The notes beneath the pieces are model-generated. The model was not told the origin of the DNA. It saw nothing but the letters and a program-made list of their open reading frames with translations, and made no database searches. A stretch of 64,000 bases of DNA from Burkholderia sp. USMB20 (GTDB lineage Bacteria; Pseudomonadota; Gammaproteobacteria; Burkholderiales; Burkholderiaceae). Below, one piece after another: positions 35,586-44,689 of this stretch (position 1 is its first letter; each line of letters begins with the position of its first letter). The stretch is from NCBI RefSeq assembly GCF_000949135.2, contig NZ_JTAN02000015.1, positions 62,001-126,000 of the forward strand, written 5' to 3'. Both the position numbers and the translations under genes were made by a program.

Positions 35586-35746
35586 GATGTTCCTTGGTGA
35601 GAGCGGTAGCCAACCCGCCGCTTGCCGTGCCGGACCGCACACATTTGCGCGATTTCAGCCGACGTCAAGCCCGGCGCGAGCCACTTGCCTAAGGTCGAAA
35701 AACGGCGATTATGCCAGAAAATCAGACGGTTGACGAATAATTTTCA

Positions 35747-36577
35747 TCACGCGTCGAGGGCGCCGGTGCGGGCCGGATCCTGCCGGTAATAGCGGGCGAG
35801 CAGCCGGTAGAGCTCCGGAAATTCGGACTCGAACGCGCGCGGTCGCACGAACAGCGCCTCGCTGCACACCGCGAAGAACTCCGACGGGTGATCGGCCGCA
35901 TAGGGATCGATCAGCGAGTCGCGCTCGAAGCGCGCCCACGCGCGATCCGGCACCGCATCGACGCGCGCGCAGAACTGGTCGTACGCGTGCTCGAACACGT
36001 CGGCCCAAGCCTGCGCGTCGAGGTGCGGCGCGTGCCAGCGGCGAAAGAGGGGCGGATAGCCGTCGGCCTCGCCGTTGACCATGTCGATCTTGTGCGCGAA
36101 CTCGTGGATCACGACGTTGTACGCGTCGCGGCCGTCCGTCATCTGCGCGTCTTCCCACGACAGGATCACCGGCCCGCCTTCCCACGCTTCGCCGCTCGCG
36201 TCCTGCTCGACTTCATGGACGACGCCGTCCTCGTCCTGAACGGTCTTGCGGATCACGAATTCGCCCGGATACACGACGACGCCGACCCAGCCGTCGTACA
36301 GCGACAGATCGAGATTCAGCACGGGCAGGCACGCCTGCGCGGCGATCGCGACGATCATCTCGTCGGTCAGCTCGAGCCCGTGCGCGGTCGAAAACGATTT
36401 CTTCGCGATGAACAGGCTCGTCAGCTCGCGCAGGCGGCCCAGGTCGGCGGGCGTCAGCGCATCCAGGAACGGCAGGCGTGCGACGGTGTCCTGCCACAGC
36501 GCATCGGGAATCGGATGGCTGCGCAGCGCGCGGTCGCGGCGGCGATCGTCGAACCAGCGGGTCAGTTTCGAGAGCAT
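35747..36577 (-). CDS. mtfA: zinc-dependent peptidase MtfA (M90 family)
   Basis: A 276-residue cytosolic metallopeptidase. The zinc-binding motif HEFAHKID is near residue 160, with the downstream acidic segment HPSEFFAVCSEALF supplying further ligands. The N-terminal LPFLDALTPADLGRLRELTSLFIAKKSF matches MtfA. In E. coli MtfA binds the glucose-PTS repressor Mlc and has aminopeptidase activity. Whether Mlc exists here is unknown. It lies 38 bp downstream of the MFS gene on the same strand. Confidence 0.9.
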   Translation of the reverse strand: MLSKLTRWFDDRRRDRALRSHPIPDALWQDTVARLPFLDALTPADLGRLRELTSLFIAKKSFSTAHGLELTDEMIVAIAAQACLPVLNLDLSLYDGWVGVVVYPGEFVIRKTVQDEDGVVHEVEQDASGEAWEGGPVILSWEDAQMTDGRDAYNVVIHEFAHKIDMVNGEADGYPPLFRRWHAPHLDAQAWADVFEHAYDQFCARVDAVPDRAWARFERDSLIDPYAADHPSEFFAVCSEALFVRPRAFESEFPELYRLLARYYRQDPARTGALDA

Positions 36578-36615
36578 GGAAGCAGCGCGGGGAAATCCAA
36601 AGCCTGTCTTTTAAC

Positions 36616-38172
36616 TCAATCGATCTCTTTTTGCCATGCCGCGAACAGGCCGCCGACCAGCGCGACGCCCGCGAGGAAATAGAAACCGTCGAGCGACGCG
36701 AGGAACGACGCCTGTTGCGCAACCATCCGCGCGATCGATGCGATCGCGAGGGCGTGCGCCTCGTTCAGTGCATGGCCGGCGGCCGCATAACCGCGCGTGA
36801 GGGCGTCGACGGTCTGCTGGAACAGCGGATCGAACACGTTCGCGCGCTCGACGAGCCGCGTCTGGTGCAGGGCCAGCCGGTGTTGCTCGACGATGATCAC
36901 CGACGACGTCGCGAACGAGATCGTCAATTGCCGCACGATGTTCTTCAGCCGATAGCCGTGCGTGTATTCGTCGATCGCGAAGATGCGGAACGTCAGGTTC
37001 GCGACCGGCAGCACGATGAACAGCAGCAACAGCCCGCGCAGCAGCAGCGGGACGATCAGCGCGGCCTCGCCGACCTGGGGCGTCATCCGCGTCATCCACA
37101 GCGCGGCCGTGACCGCGATCGCGAACCCCGGCACGACGAACCACTTCTTGTGCGTGACGCGCTTCGCATGGCGCAGGTAGGCGAACAGCGCGGTGGCCGA
37201 GATCAGCGACATCGTGCCGACCAGGCGCCCGGCGTTCTCGACCGGGTAGCCGAGCCCGCCTTCGAGCAGGCGGGACGTCAGGTAGCTGAAGCCCGTCGAC
37301 TCGTAGTAATAGAACATGTACAGCAGCAGCCCGACCTGGAACGTGCGCTCGCGAAACGCGTGCAGCCGCACGAGCGGCGTCGGATGGTTCCACTGGTGAT
37401 AGGCGAACCACGCGAGCGCGCCGAGGCCGGCGATCGTCAGCAGGATCAGCATCGGCGAGCCGCTGTAGAGCTGGTAGTGCACCTGCTGCAGCACGATCTG
37501 CAGCGCGCCTTGCGCGAGCGCGAACACGACGTATGGCCAGAAATGCCCGGAGCCGCGTTCGTCGTCGGGCGTCCTGCCGGAATCGGGGAGCGTGAGCAGC
37601 GCGAGGATCGCGAACGCGATGCCCGCGGGCGCGGTGCAGGCGAACAGCGCGCGCCACGTCGAATGTGCGACGAGCAGCCCGCCGACGATCGGCGCGAGCG
37701 CGCTGCCGAGCAGGATCATGATCAGGAACGCGCGCGTGGCGGGCGGCCGCTCCTGCGGCTTGAAGCTGACCTGGATCAGGATCCGGCAGGCACCCATCAT
37801 CGGGCCGATGAAATAGCCCTGGAAGCCGCGCGCGAACGCGAGTTCGAGCGACGTGTCGGCGAGCGCGGCCGCGATCGCGCCGAACGAGAACATCAGCATG
37901 CAGCCGGCGACGTAGCGGCGATGCCCGAGCCGGTCGACCCACCATTGCTGCTGCAGGACGCCGAGCACGGCCGTGACCGCATACGCGCTCGACGACCACA
38001 CGAGTTCGTCGGGCGATGCGTTGACGCCGCCCGCGATGTAGCTCGCGAAGAACGAGAAGGCCGCGTTGTCGAAATAGTCGATGCCGGTGACGAGCGCGAG
38101 CGCCCACGGGAACAGGTCCGCGCGCAGGTTCGCGCGGCTCCAGAGCGGCGAGCGACCCGGCGCGACGTTCAT
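36616..38172 (-). CDS. MFS transporter, DHA2 (EmrB/QacA)-like
   Basis: A 518-residue protein with about 14 membrane helices, the DHA2 number. Loop motif DRLGHRRYVAG (motif A region) follows helix 2, and GSALAPIVGGLL corresponds to the motif C antiporter region. It is probably a drug/proton antiporter. Its ATG overlaps the stop of the upstream MerR gene by 4 bp (ATGA), so regulator and pump are co-expressed. Substrate unknown. The long C-terminal loop between the last helices (about 400-480) is hydrophilic, as in EmrB-type proteins. Confidence 0.85.
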   Translation of the reverse strand: MNVAPGRSPLWSRANLRADLFPWALALVTGIDYFDNAAFSFFASYIAGGVNASPDELVWSSSAYAVTAVLGVLQQQWWVDRLGHRRYVAGCMLMFSFGAIAAALADTSLELAFARGFQGYFIGPMMGACRILIQVSFKPQERPPATRAFLIMILLGSALAPIVGGLLVAHSTWRALFACTAPAGIAFAILALLTLPDSGRTPDDERGSGHFWPYVVFALAQGALQIVLQQVHYQLYSGSPMLILLTIAGLGALAWFAYHQWNHPTPLVRLHAFRERTFQVGLLLYMFYYYESTGFSYLTSRLLEGGLGYPVENAGRLVGTMSLISATALFAYLRHAKRVTHKKWFVVPGFAIAVTAALWMTRMTPQVGEAALIVPLLLRGLLLLFIVLPVANLTFRIFAIDEYTHGYRLKNIVRQLTISFATSSVIIVEQHRLALHQTRLVERANVFDPLFQQTVDALTRGYAAAGHALNEAHALAIASIARMVAQQASFLASLDGFYFLAGVALVGGLFAAWQKEID

Positions 38173-38669
38173 TCACGGTCCTTGCGCGTACGCCGCGCGC
38201 CGGCCTCGGCCTGCCGTTGCGCGATCAGCGCGTCGGGGTTTTCGCCGGCGAGGCGCCGTTCGACGTAGTCGATGTCGTGCTGCAGTTCCTTGCGCAGCGC
38301 GACCGCTTCCTTCAACTCGCGCTGGACGGCCGCGATCCGCTCATCGAGCGTGTCGATCTGTTCGGCGAGCCCCGAGCGGATCTCGCGCAACGATGCGTCC
38401 GAATAGCGGCGCCGGCCGTCTCCCGTTTCTTCCAGCGGGCGCTTGAGCATCTCGGTGATGCCGTGCAGCGAAAAGCCGAGCGCGCGCAGCCGCAGGATGC
38501 GGGCGAAGCGTTCGAGATCGGCTTCGTCGTACAGGCGATAGCGGCCGCCGCTGCGCGACGGCGTGACGAGTCCGCGCTCTTCGTAGTACTTCAGCGTGCG
38601 CGGCGTGACGCCGAGCCGCGACGCGGCGTCGCTCACGGTCAGTAGCGAGGGGGAGGCGTCGTTCGGCAT
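38169..38669 (-). CDS. MerR-family transcriptional regulator of the adjacent MFS pump
   Basis: 166 residues from the ATG at 38669. HTH at residues 8-28 (LLTVSDAASRLGVTPRTLKYYEERG), a wing with SGGRYRLYDEADLERF, and a long C-terminal coiled coil (about 85-150) for dimerisation. No cysteines, so it likely binds an organic ligand. It precedes the MFS gene with a 4-bp overlap, and a 24-bp dyad sits on its own promoter. The ATG 16 codons further upstream overlaps the -10 region and is unlikely. Confidence 0.88.
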   Translation of the reverse strand: MPNDASPSLLTVSDAASRLGVTPRTLKYYEERGLVTPSRSGGRYRLYDEADLERFARILRLRALGFSLHGITEMLKRPLEETGDGRRRYSDASLREIRSGLAEQIDTLDERIAAVQRELKEAVALRKELQHDIDYVERRLAGENPDALIAQRQAEAGARRTRKDRE

Positions 38670-38705
38670 CGGGATGGCAGGGGCTTCGGTCGGGACGATG
38701 GCGCG

Positions 38706-38739
38706 ATTATAGATCAACCTGTACGTTCACGTACAGGTT
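38706..38739 (-). promoter_or_regulatory. promoter and operator of the merR-MFS pair
   Basis: On the minus strand a consensus -10 TATAAT (38711-38706) lies 37 bp before the MerR ATG. Just upstream is a perfect dyad with 10-bp arms AACCTGTACG and CGTACAGGTT around 4 nt (38716-38739), covering the -35 region. This placement fits MerR-type autoregulation. Confidence 0.78.
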
Positions 38740-38745
38740 GGCGCG

Positions 38746-38783
38746 AAAAAACGGCCGCCGGGCGAAACGCGCGGGCGGCCGTT
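38746..38783 (-). terminator. rho-independent terminator of rho
   Basis: Arms AACGGCCGCC and GGCGGCCGTT with a 14-nt loop. On the minus strand the stem runs into TTTTTT. It lies 20 bp after the rho stop codon and directly abuts the merR operator. Confidence 0.85.
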
Positions 38784-38802
38784 CGGTGCGGGGCGAGGGC
38801 GA

Positions 38803-40065
38803 TCAGCCGCCGCGGCGCATCAGGTCGAAGAACTCGGAATTGCTCTTCGTCTGGCGGATCTTGTCGAGCAGGAACTCCATCGCCTCGACTTCGTCCATGT
38901 CGTGGATGAATTTGCGCAGCACCCAGATCTTTTGCAGGATCTCGGGCTTGATCAGCATTTCTTCGCGGCGCGTGCCCGACTTGTTCAGGTTGATCGACGG
39001 ATAGACGCGCTTTTCCGCGAGACGGCGCTCGAGGTGCACTTCCATGTTGCCGGTGCCCTTGAACTCTTCGTAGATCACGTCGTCCATGCGGCTGCCGGTC
39101 TCGATCAGCGCGGTGCCGATGATCGTCAGCGAGCCGCCTTCCTCGATGTTGCGCGCGGCACCGAAGAAGCGCTTCGGACGCTGCAGCGCGTTCGCGTCGA
39201 CACCGCCCGTCAGCACCTTGCCCGACGCCGGGATCACGGTGTTGTAGGCGCGTGCGAGACGCGTGATCGAGTCGAGCAGGATCACGACGTCGTGCTTCAT
39301 TTCGACGAGGCGCTTGGCCTTCTCGATCACCATTTCGGCGACCTGCACGTGACGCGTGGCCGGTTCGTCGAAGGTCGATGCGATCACTTCGCCGGCGACC
39401 GAGCGCTGCATTTCTGTCACTTCTTCGGGGCGCTCGTCGATCAGCAGCACGAACAGGATGACGTCCGGATGGTTCTGCTTGATCGCGTGTGCGATGTGCT
39501 GGAGCATCACGGTCTTGCCCGACTTCGGCGACGCGACGAGCAGGCCGCGCTGGCCCTTGCCGATCGGCGCGATCATGTCGATGATGCGGCCCGTGACGTT
39601 TTCTTCGCCGCGCATTTCGCGTTCGAGCGACAGCGGCTTGTTCGGGTGCAGCGGCGTGAGGTTCTCGAACATGATCTTGTGTTTCGAGGCCTCGGGCGGC
39701 TGCCCGTTGACTTTGTCGACCTTCACCAGCGCGAAGTAGCGCTCGCCGTCCTTCGGCGTGCGGACTTCACCTTCGATGGTGTCGCCGGTGTGCAGGTTGA
39801 AGCGGCGGATCTGCGACGGGCTGATGTAGATGTCGTCGGTGCTCGCGAGGTACGACATTTCCGGCGAGCGCAGGAAGCCGAAGCCGTCCGGCAGCACTTC
39901 GAGCGTACCGTCGCCGAAGATCGTCTCTCCCGTCTTGGCGCGCTTTTTGAGAATGGCGAACATCAGCTCCTGCTTGCGCAGGCGGTTCGCGTTTTCGATC
40001 TCCAGGCCATTGGCCATTTCGATCAGTTCGGACACGTGCAGAGACTTGAGCTCGGATAAATGCAT
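38803..40065 (-). CDS. rho: transcription termination factor Rho
   Basis: 420 residues, standard length. An N-terminal Rho domain with [18 protein letters not shown] and a cold-shock-like RNA-binding fold ([13 protein letters not shown]) precedes the RecA-like ATPase. Walker A is [11 protein letters not shown], the Q-loop/R-loop region includes [20 protein letters not shown], and the catalytic region [15 protein letters not shown] is intact. It is a hexameric RNA translocase that ends transcription. trxA lies 195 bp upstream on the same strand, a common arrangement. Rho is often autoregulated by attenuation in its leader, which here contains a perfect 14-bp hairpin. Confidence 0.97.
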   Translation of the reverse strand: MHLSELKSLHVSELIEMANGLEIENANRLRKQELMFAILKKRAKTGETIFGDGTLEVLPDGFGFLRSPEMSYLASTDDIYISPSQIRRFNLHTGDTIEGEVRTPKDGERYFALVKVDKVNGQPPEASKHKIMFENLTPLHPNKPLSLEREMRGEENVTGRIIDMIAPIGKGQRGLLVASPKSGKTVMLQHIAHAIKQNHPDVILFVLLIDERPEEVTEMQRSVAGEVIASTFDEPATRHVQVAEMVIEKAKRLVEMKHDVVILLDSITRLARAYNTVIPASGKVLTGGVDANALQRPKRFFGAARNIEEGGSLTIIGTALIETGSRMDDVIYEEFKGTGNMEVHLERRLAEKRVYPSINLNKSGTRREEMLIKPEILQKIWVLRKFIHDMDEVEAMEFLLDKIRQTKSNSEFFDLMRRGG

Positions 40066-40215
40066 ACGGAGAACCCGCCAGGGAGGAGAAGCGACGAAAA
40101 GAAATAAGGGAGGAGGGGCGAGCGGAGGCGCTCTGAGACTTAATGCGTCTTGTAGACGTTTTTTGATTCTAGCATACGCCGATTCGCGCCTGAGCGGCCG
40201 ATCGGCGGCTTGACG

Positions 40216-40247
40216 GCGGACGTGTTGTCGGTTGACAACACGTCCGC
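40216..40247 (-). terminator. 14-bp perfect hairpin between trxA and rho
   Basis: Arms GCGGACGTGTTGTC and GACAACACGTCCGC with a 4-nt loop lie 13 bp after the trxA stop. No T-run follows on the minus strand, so intrinsic termination would be inefficient. It may be a partial terminator, an RNA 3'-end stabiliser or part of rho leader control. Confidence 0.5.
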
Positions 40248-40260
40248 GGAACGGCCGGTA

Positions 40261-40587
40261 TTACAGGTGGCTGTCCAGGAATGCGGTGAGTTGCGACTTC
40301 GACAGCGCACCGACCTTCTGTGCGGCGGCCGCGCCGTTCTTGAACAGGATCAGCGTCGGGATGCCGCGCACGCCGAACTTCGCAGGCGTTGCCTGGTTGT
40401 CGTCGACGTTGATCTTCGCGATCTGCAGCTTGTCGCCGTAGTCCTTCGCGACTTCGTCGAGGATCGGGGCGATCATCTTGCACGGGCCGCACCATTCGGC
40501 CCAGAAGTCGACGAGCACGGGCTTGTCGGATTTGACGACGTCCTGTTCGAACGATGCGTCGCTGATGTGTTTGATCTGTTCGCTCAT
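40261..40587 (-). CDS. trxA: thioredoxin 1
   Basis: 108 residues from the ATG at 40587 ([13 protein letters not shown]). The redox centre WCGPC is at residues 31-36, the buried Asp is in LVDFWAEW, and the cis-proline loop is RGIPTLILF. Reduced by thioredoxin reductase, it supplies electrons to reductases and peroxiredoxins, possibly including the Bcp of this window. It is located directly upstream of rho, a widely conserved neighbourhood. Confidence 0.96.
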   Translation of the reverse strand: MSEQIKHISDASFEQDVVKSDKPVLVDFWAEWCGPCKMIAPILDEVAKDYGDKLQIAKINVDDNQATPAKFGVRGIPTLILFKNGAAAAQKVGALSKSQLTAFLDSHL

Positions 40588-41000
40588 TGGGTCAATACCT
40601 CTTACGGTTCGGGGACTGCCTGCTTGGCGCGTTGCGGCGCTCCGGCGGCCTGTCGGCTGCCGGCCGCTGCGGCAGGTCACTCCGCTCCCCGGAAGGAGGG
40701 GCGTAAGCGCTGCTTGGCGCGGCTCGCGGGTCGTTCGGGCGTCATATTAGCCTAAATTGCTATCTGCTGCGGGCGGCGATAGTAGCCGCTACGCGAGTAG
40801 GGGTACGACGCGCCGTTCGACCGTTGTGATCCGAACGTGGAGGCCGCCTCGCAAAATACAAGAGCCGCGGTCTCTATCGCGGAATCTGTCCGCCTGTTCG
40901 CGCCGGATCGACGGGCCCGTACGCGCGCCGGTTCGCTCGATCGTGCGCATTGTTGCGAACAAACGGTCGCATTTGGCCGGAAGCGGTGATAGAATATGCC
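40588..41000. other. intergenic region between divergent trxA and ffs
   Basis: This 413-bp gap must contain the trxA promoter (minus) and the ffs promoter (plus). For ffs, TAGAAT at 40990-40995 is placed 5 bp before the predicted RNA start. A short dyad TTGTT-GCG-AACAA lies at 40950-40962. For trxA only a weak AT-rich TAATAT (40744-40749) is visible. No open frame here has coding character. Confidence 0.45.
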
Positions 41001-41100
41001 GTGACGGGCCTCCTCGCATGGTGGGGCGGTGAACCTGGTCAGGTCGGGAACGAAGCAGCCACAATCGTTTTCTGCCAGTGCCGAGGGTCGGGCTCGTCAC
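41001..41100 (+). ncRNA. ffs: signal recognition particle 4.5S-type RNA
   Basis: The universally conserved SRP apical domain is present at about 41030-41060: GGTGAACCTGGTCAGGTC, then GGGAACGAAGCAGCC. The ends pair: GTGACGGGCC (41001-41010) with GGCTCGTCAC (41091-41100), allowing one G.U. The length of about 100 nt is that of bacterial small SRP RNA. It binds Ffh for co-translational membrane targeting. A TAGAAT -10 sits just upstream and a T-rich terminator downstream. Location before dnaX is common in beta-proteobacteria. Confidence 0.95.
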
Positions 41101-41109
41101 CTTTCCTCT

Positions 41110-41133
41110 CGCCCCGTTCGCCGGGCGTTTTTT
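41110..41133 (+). terminator. terminator of ffs
   Basis: CGCCC (41110-41114) pairs with GGGCG (41123-41127) around an 8-nt loop, and a run of six T follows immediately. Confidence 0.6.
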
Positions 41134-41213
41134 ATTTCTGCGTCATTCTCCGTTTTACCTGCGTCTTGCTCGTTTTCCGCACCGTTTCGCGTGTCGGCGC
41201 GACGCAGCGTTAC

Positions 41214-41222
41214 TGATACAAT
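41214..41222 (+). promoter_or_regulatory. extended -10 promoter of dnaX
   Basis: TGATACAAT, an extended -10 (TGn plus TACAAT at 41217-41222). The dnaX ATG begins only 6 bp later, at the expected transcription start. No Shine-Dalgarno sequence precedes the ATG, suggesting a leaderless mRNA. Confidence 0.6.
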
Positions 41223-41228
41223 TTCCCG

Positions 41229-43592
41229 ATGACCTATCAAGTTCTCGCACGCAAGTGGCGTCCGAAGGATTTCGCTTCGCTCGTCGGCCAGGAGCACGTC
41301 GTCAGGGCGCTCACGCACGCGCTCGACGGCGGGCGTCTCCATCACGCCTATCTGTTTACCGGAACCCGCGGCGTCGGCAAGACGACGCTGTCGCGGATCT
41401 TCGCGAAGGCGCTCAACTGTGAAACCGGCGTCACGTCGCAGCCGTGCGGCGTGTGCCGCGCGTGCCGCGAGATCGACGAAGGCCGCTTCGTCGACTACGT
41501 CGAAATGGATGCCGCGAGCAACCGCGGCGTCGACGAAATGGCCGCGCTGCTCGAGCGCGCGGTGTACGCGCCCGTCGATGCGCGCTTCAAGGTCTACATG
41601 ATCGACGAAGTGCACATGCTGACGAACCACGCGTTCAACGCGATGCTGAAGACGCTCGAGGAGCCGCCGCCGCACGTCAAGTTCATCCTCGCGACCACCG
41701 ATCCGCAAAAGATTCCCGTCACCGTGCTGTCGCGCTGCCTGCAGTTCAACCTGAAGCAGATGCCGGCCGGGCACATCGTGTCGCACCTCGAACGGATCCT
41801 CGGCGAAGAGCGGATCTCGTTCGAGCAGCAGGCGCTGCGTCTGCTCGCGCGCGCCGCGCAGGGCAGCATGCGCGATGCGCTGTCGCTGACCGACCAGGCG
41901 ATCGCGTACTCGGCGAACGAAGTGACCGAATCGGCAGTGTCGGGCATGCTCGGCGCGCTCGACCAGACTTACATGGTGCGCCTGCTCGATGCGCTCGCGG
42001 CCGGCGCCGGCCCCGAGATCCTCGCGATCGCCGACGAGATGTCGCTGCGCAGCCTGTCCTTTTCCACCGCGCTGCAGGATCTCGCCAGCCTGCTGCACCG
42101 GATCGCCTGGGCGCAGTTCGCGCCGGGCTCGGTGCTCGACGAATGGCCGGAAGCGGCCGATCTGCGCCGCTTCGCGGAGACGTTGAGCCCCGAGCAGGTT
42201 CAGCTGTTCTATCAGATCGCGACGGTCGGGCGCGCGGAGCTCGGCCTTGCGCCGGACGAATACGCCGGCTTCACGATGACGTTGCTGCGGATGCTCGCGT
42301 TCGAGCCGGCCGTCGGCGCCGGCAGTGCGCCGGGAGGTCGGCCGGCCGTGCCGCGTGCCGTGCCTGCACCAGCATCCGCGCCGCGTGCGGCCGCTGCCGT
42401 TGCGTCGGCTGCGGCACCCAGGTCGTCGGCGCCGCAGCCGGCAGCCGTGGCGGCCGCACGTCCGCAAGCGGCTGCGCCCGCTGCGCGTCCGGCAGCGGTC
42501 CAGTCCGACGATGCGGCGATTGCGCCGGCAGTGAAGGCTGTTTCGACACCGGCATCTGAATCTGCATCCGCGGCAACATCGGCTGCGACCGCAGCGCCGG
42601 CCGCACCGCAGCCGCAAGCGATCCCGGCACCTCAGGCGGTACCGCCGAGCGATGCACCGCCGGCTGTCCGCAACGAACCTGAACCGCCGGTTGCCGCCGC
42701 CAGCGCAACGACGAACCTGCGCTGCCTGCCGAACGGCGCGCGTGCTGCGCCGGCCGAACCGCCGCGCGCCGTCTGCCGCGGCGTGCAGCTGCCGCACTCG
42801 ACGTGCTGCGCACGCCGGCATGCGCGTGTCGTCCGACCGCGCGCGTGCGGCGCCGCGCCAAGCCGCGGCGGCCCAGCCGGCCGTCAAAAGCCGGCGGCAT
42901 CGCGTCCTGCCGTGCAGGTACCGACGCCGCGCGCGCCGGCCCGCGCGCCGCAGGCTGCCGACACGCGCCAGGCCCCGCCGCCGTGGGAAGACATTCCGCC
43001 GGACGAATACGTGCCGCTCAGCGCCGACGAGATGTTCGGCGGTGCGGCGGACGACGGCTTCGTGCCCGTGTTCGACAGCGGCCCCGACGACGTGCGCATT
43101 GCGCCGAAGGCAGTGGAGTCCCGTCCGTCCGCGCCGGTCGACACGCGCCCGCTGCCGCCCGCGATCGCGCTCGACCCGGTCGGCTTCGACGGCGAATGGC
43201 CGGCGCTGGCCGCGCGGTTGCCGCTGAAGGGCGTCGCGTATCAGCTCGCGTTCAACAGCGAGCTGACGGCCGTCGACGCGACGACGTTGAAACTGTCCGT
43301 GCCGGTGCCGCAGTATGCGGACGCCGCCCAGGTCGCGAAACTGAAGGCGGCCCTGGCCGATGCGCTCGGCAAGGCCGTCGAGGTCGCGGTCGAGGTCGGG
43401 CCCGCGCGGCGCACCGCGGCGGCACTCGATGCGGCTGCACGTGCGGCACGCCAGCGCGAGGCAGAGCAGGACATCCATGGCGATCCGTTCGTCCAGCAGC
43501 TCGTGCGTGACTTCGGCGCGCGTATCGTCGAAGGCTCGGTGCGGCCGCTCGCCGATCCGGCGCCGGACGGCACGCCGCCGACGCTGCATTGA
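41229..43592 (+). CDS. dnaX: DNA polymerase III subunits gamma/tau
   Basis: 787 residues. The AAA+ clamp-loader domain (1-220) has Walker A GTRGVGKT, a four-cysteine zinc site ([16 protein letters not shown]) and the [11 protein letters not shown] Walker B. The collar domain runs to about 365. A long Ala/Pro linker spans about 365-590, and domain V, which binds the polymerase alpha subunit, ends the protein. DnaX loads the sliding clamp and couples polymerases at the fork. Odd: within the linker (42706-42895) the translation becomes Cys/His/Arg-rich, and the other two frames carry better coding signal in turn (for example LDVLRT then AGMRVSSDR), as if several 1-nt indels cancel out. No AAAAAAG-type slippery site was found, so a separate gamma form by frameshifting is not supported. 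Confidence 0.95.
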   Translation: MTYQVLARKWRPKDFASLVGQEHVVRALTHALDGGRLHHAYLFTGTRGVGKTTLSRIFAKALNCETGVTSQPCGVCRACREIDEGRFVDYVEMDAASNRGVDEMAALLERAVYAPVDARFKVYMIDEVHMLTNHAFNAMLKTLEEPPPHVKFILATTDPQKIPVTVLSRCLQFNLKQMPAGHIVSHLERILGEERISFEQQALRLLARAAQGSMRDALSLTDQAIAYSANEVTESAVSGMLGALDQTYMVRLLDALAAGAGPEILAIADEMSLRSLSFSTALQDLASLLHRIAWAQFAPGSVLDEWPEAADLRRFAETLSPEQVQLFYQIATVGRAELGLAPDEYAGFTMTLLRMLAFEPAVGAGSAPGGRPAVPRAVPAPASAPRAAAAVASAAAPRSSAPQPAAVAAARPQAAAPAARPAAVQSDDAAIAPAVKAVSTPASESASAATSAATAAPAAPQPQAIPAPQAVPPSDAPPAVRNEPEPPVAAASATTNLRCLPNGARAAPAEPPRAVCRGVQLPHSTCCARRHARVVRPRACGAAPSRGGPAGRQKPAASRPAVQVPTPRAPARAPQAADTRQAPPPWEDIPPDEYVPLSADEMFGGAADDGFVPVFDSGPDDVRIAPKAVESRPSAPVDTRPLPPAIALDPVGFDGEWPALAARLPLKGVAYQLAFNSELTAVDATTLKLSVPVPQYADAAQVAKLKAALADALGKAVEVAVEVGPARRTAAALDAAARAARQREAEQDIHGDPFVQQLVRDFGARIVEGSVRPLADPAPDGTPPTLH

Positions 43593-43686
43593 ACGAATCG
43601 CACTGCGACAGGCACAATCACGCCCGCACACATTGACCGGCACGCGCCGCGTGCCGGTTTTCACACGATCAAGAAGGAGTATTCCC

Positions 43687-44013
43687 ATGTTGAAAGGCAA
43701 CCTCGCCGGACTGATGAAGCAAGCGCAGCAAATGCAGGAAAACATGAAGAAGATGCAGGAGCAGCTTGCGCAGATCGAAGTCGAAGGGCAGTCGGGTGCC
43801 GGCCTCGTCAAGGTGACGATGACCTGCCGCAACGAAGTGCGTCGCGTGGCGATCGACCCGAGCCTGCTCGCGGACGACAAGGACATGCTCGAGGATCTGG
43901 TCGCGGCCGCGTTCAACGATGCGGTGCGCAAGGCCGAAGCGACGTCGCAGGAAAAGATGAGCGGCATGACGTCGGGCCTGCCGCTGCCCCCGGGTTTCAA
44001 GCTGCCGTTCTGA
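43687..44013 (+). CDS. ybaB: nucleoid-associated protein YbaB/EbfC
   Basis: 108 residues from the ATG at 43687, with an AAGGAG RBS. The small DNA-binding protein family of tweezer-shaped dimers shows [20 protein letters not shown] at the N-terminus and [15 protein letters not shown] at the C-terminus. It lies between dnaX (94-bp gap) and recR (31-bp gap), the canonical dnaX-ybaB-recR order. It probably has a nucleoid or recombination-related role. Confidence 0.95.
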   Translation: MLKGNLAGLMKQAQQMQENMKKMQEQLAQIEVEGQSGAGLVKVTMTCRNEVRRVAIDPSLLADDKDMLEDLVAAAFNDAVRKAEATSQEKMSGMTSGLPLPPGFKLPF

Positions 44014-44044
44014 GCGCAGCCTCCGTTCAGCTTTCAGCCGCCGT

Positions 44045-44641
44045 ATGAAACAGCCGTCCGCCCTGTCCGCGCTCGTCGAAGCGTTGCGCGTATTGCCCGG
44101 CGTCGGGCCGAAATCCGCGCAACGCATGGCGTACCACCTGATGCAGCACGATCGGGAGGGCGCGGAACGGCTCGGCCGGTCGTTGCTGTTCGCGACCGAG
44201 CACCTGCAGCACTGCGAGAAGTGCAATACCTTCACGGAGGCGCAGATCTGCGAGGTGTGCAGCGACGAGGAGCGTGATCCGACGCTGCTGTGCGTCGTCG
44301 AGACGCCGGCCGACCAGATCATGCTCGAGCAGACGATGACGTACCGCGGGCTGTATTTCGTGCTGATGGGGCGGCTGAGCCCGCTCGACGGGATCGGCCC
44401 GAAGGAAATCCATTTCGACCGCCTCGTGCGGCGTGCGTCCGACGGTGTCGTCAAGGAGGTCGTGCTCGCGACCAACTTCACGAACGAGGGCGAAGCCACC
44501 GCGCACTACCTCGGCCAGACGCTGAAGGCGCGCGGGCTCGCGGTCACGCGCCTCGCGCGCGGCGTGCCGGTGGGCGGCGAACTCGAATACGTCGACGCGG
44601 GCACCATCGCCCGCGCGATGCTCGACCGCCGCACGATGTAA
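44045..44641 (+). CDS. recR: recombination mediator RecR
   Basis: 198 residues. An N-terminal HhH motif ([17 protein letters not shown]), a C4 zinc finger ([16 protein letters not shown]) and a Toprim domain with [14 protein letters not shown] follow the standard order. RecR acts with RecO (and RecF) to load RecA on SSB-coated gaps. It is the last gene of dnaX-ybaB-recR. The ATG at 44045 lies 31 bp after the ybaB stop. Confidence 0.97.
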   Translation: MKQPSALSALVEALRVLPGVGPKSAQRMAYHLMQHDREGAERLGRSLLFATEHLQHCEKCNTFTEAQICEVCSDEERDPTLLCVVETPADQIMLEQTMTYRGLYFVLMGRLSPLDGIGPKEIHFDRLVRRASDGVVKEVVLATNFTNEGEATAHYLGQTLKARGLAVTRLARGVPVGGELEYVDAGTIARAMLDRRTM

Positions 44642-44689
44642 GCCGGGCGCCGCCGGCCGGCGGCGCCGTTCCTCATGCCAGGGAGACAC

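Noticed and set aside
41700-41720. Slippery site for programmed frameshifting in dnaX
   Set aside because: The A-run here is CAAAAG in frame, not an X-XXY-YYZ heptamer such as AAAAAAG; no following pseudoknot or upstream Shine-Dalgarno was evident.
41097-44000. Long antisense open frame across dnaX and ybaB
   Set aside because: Overlaps three confirmed features including the SRP RNA terminator; biased Arg-rich shadow sequence.
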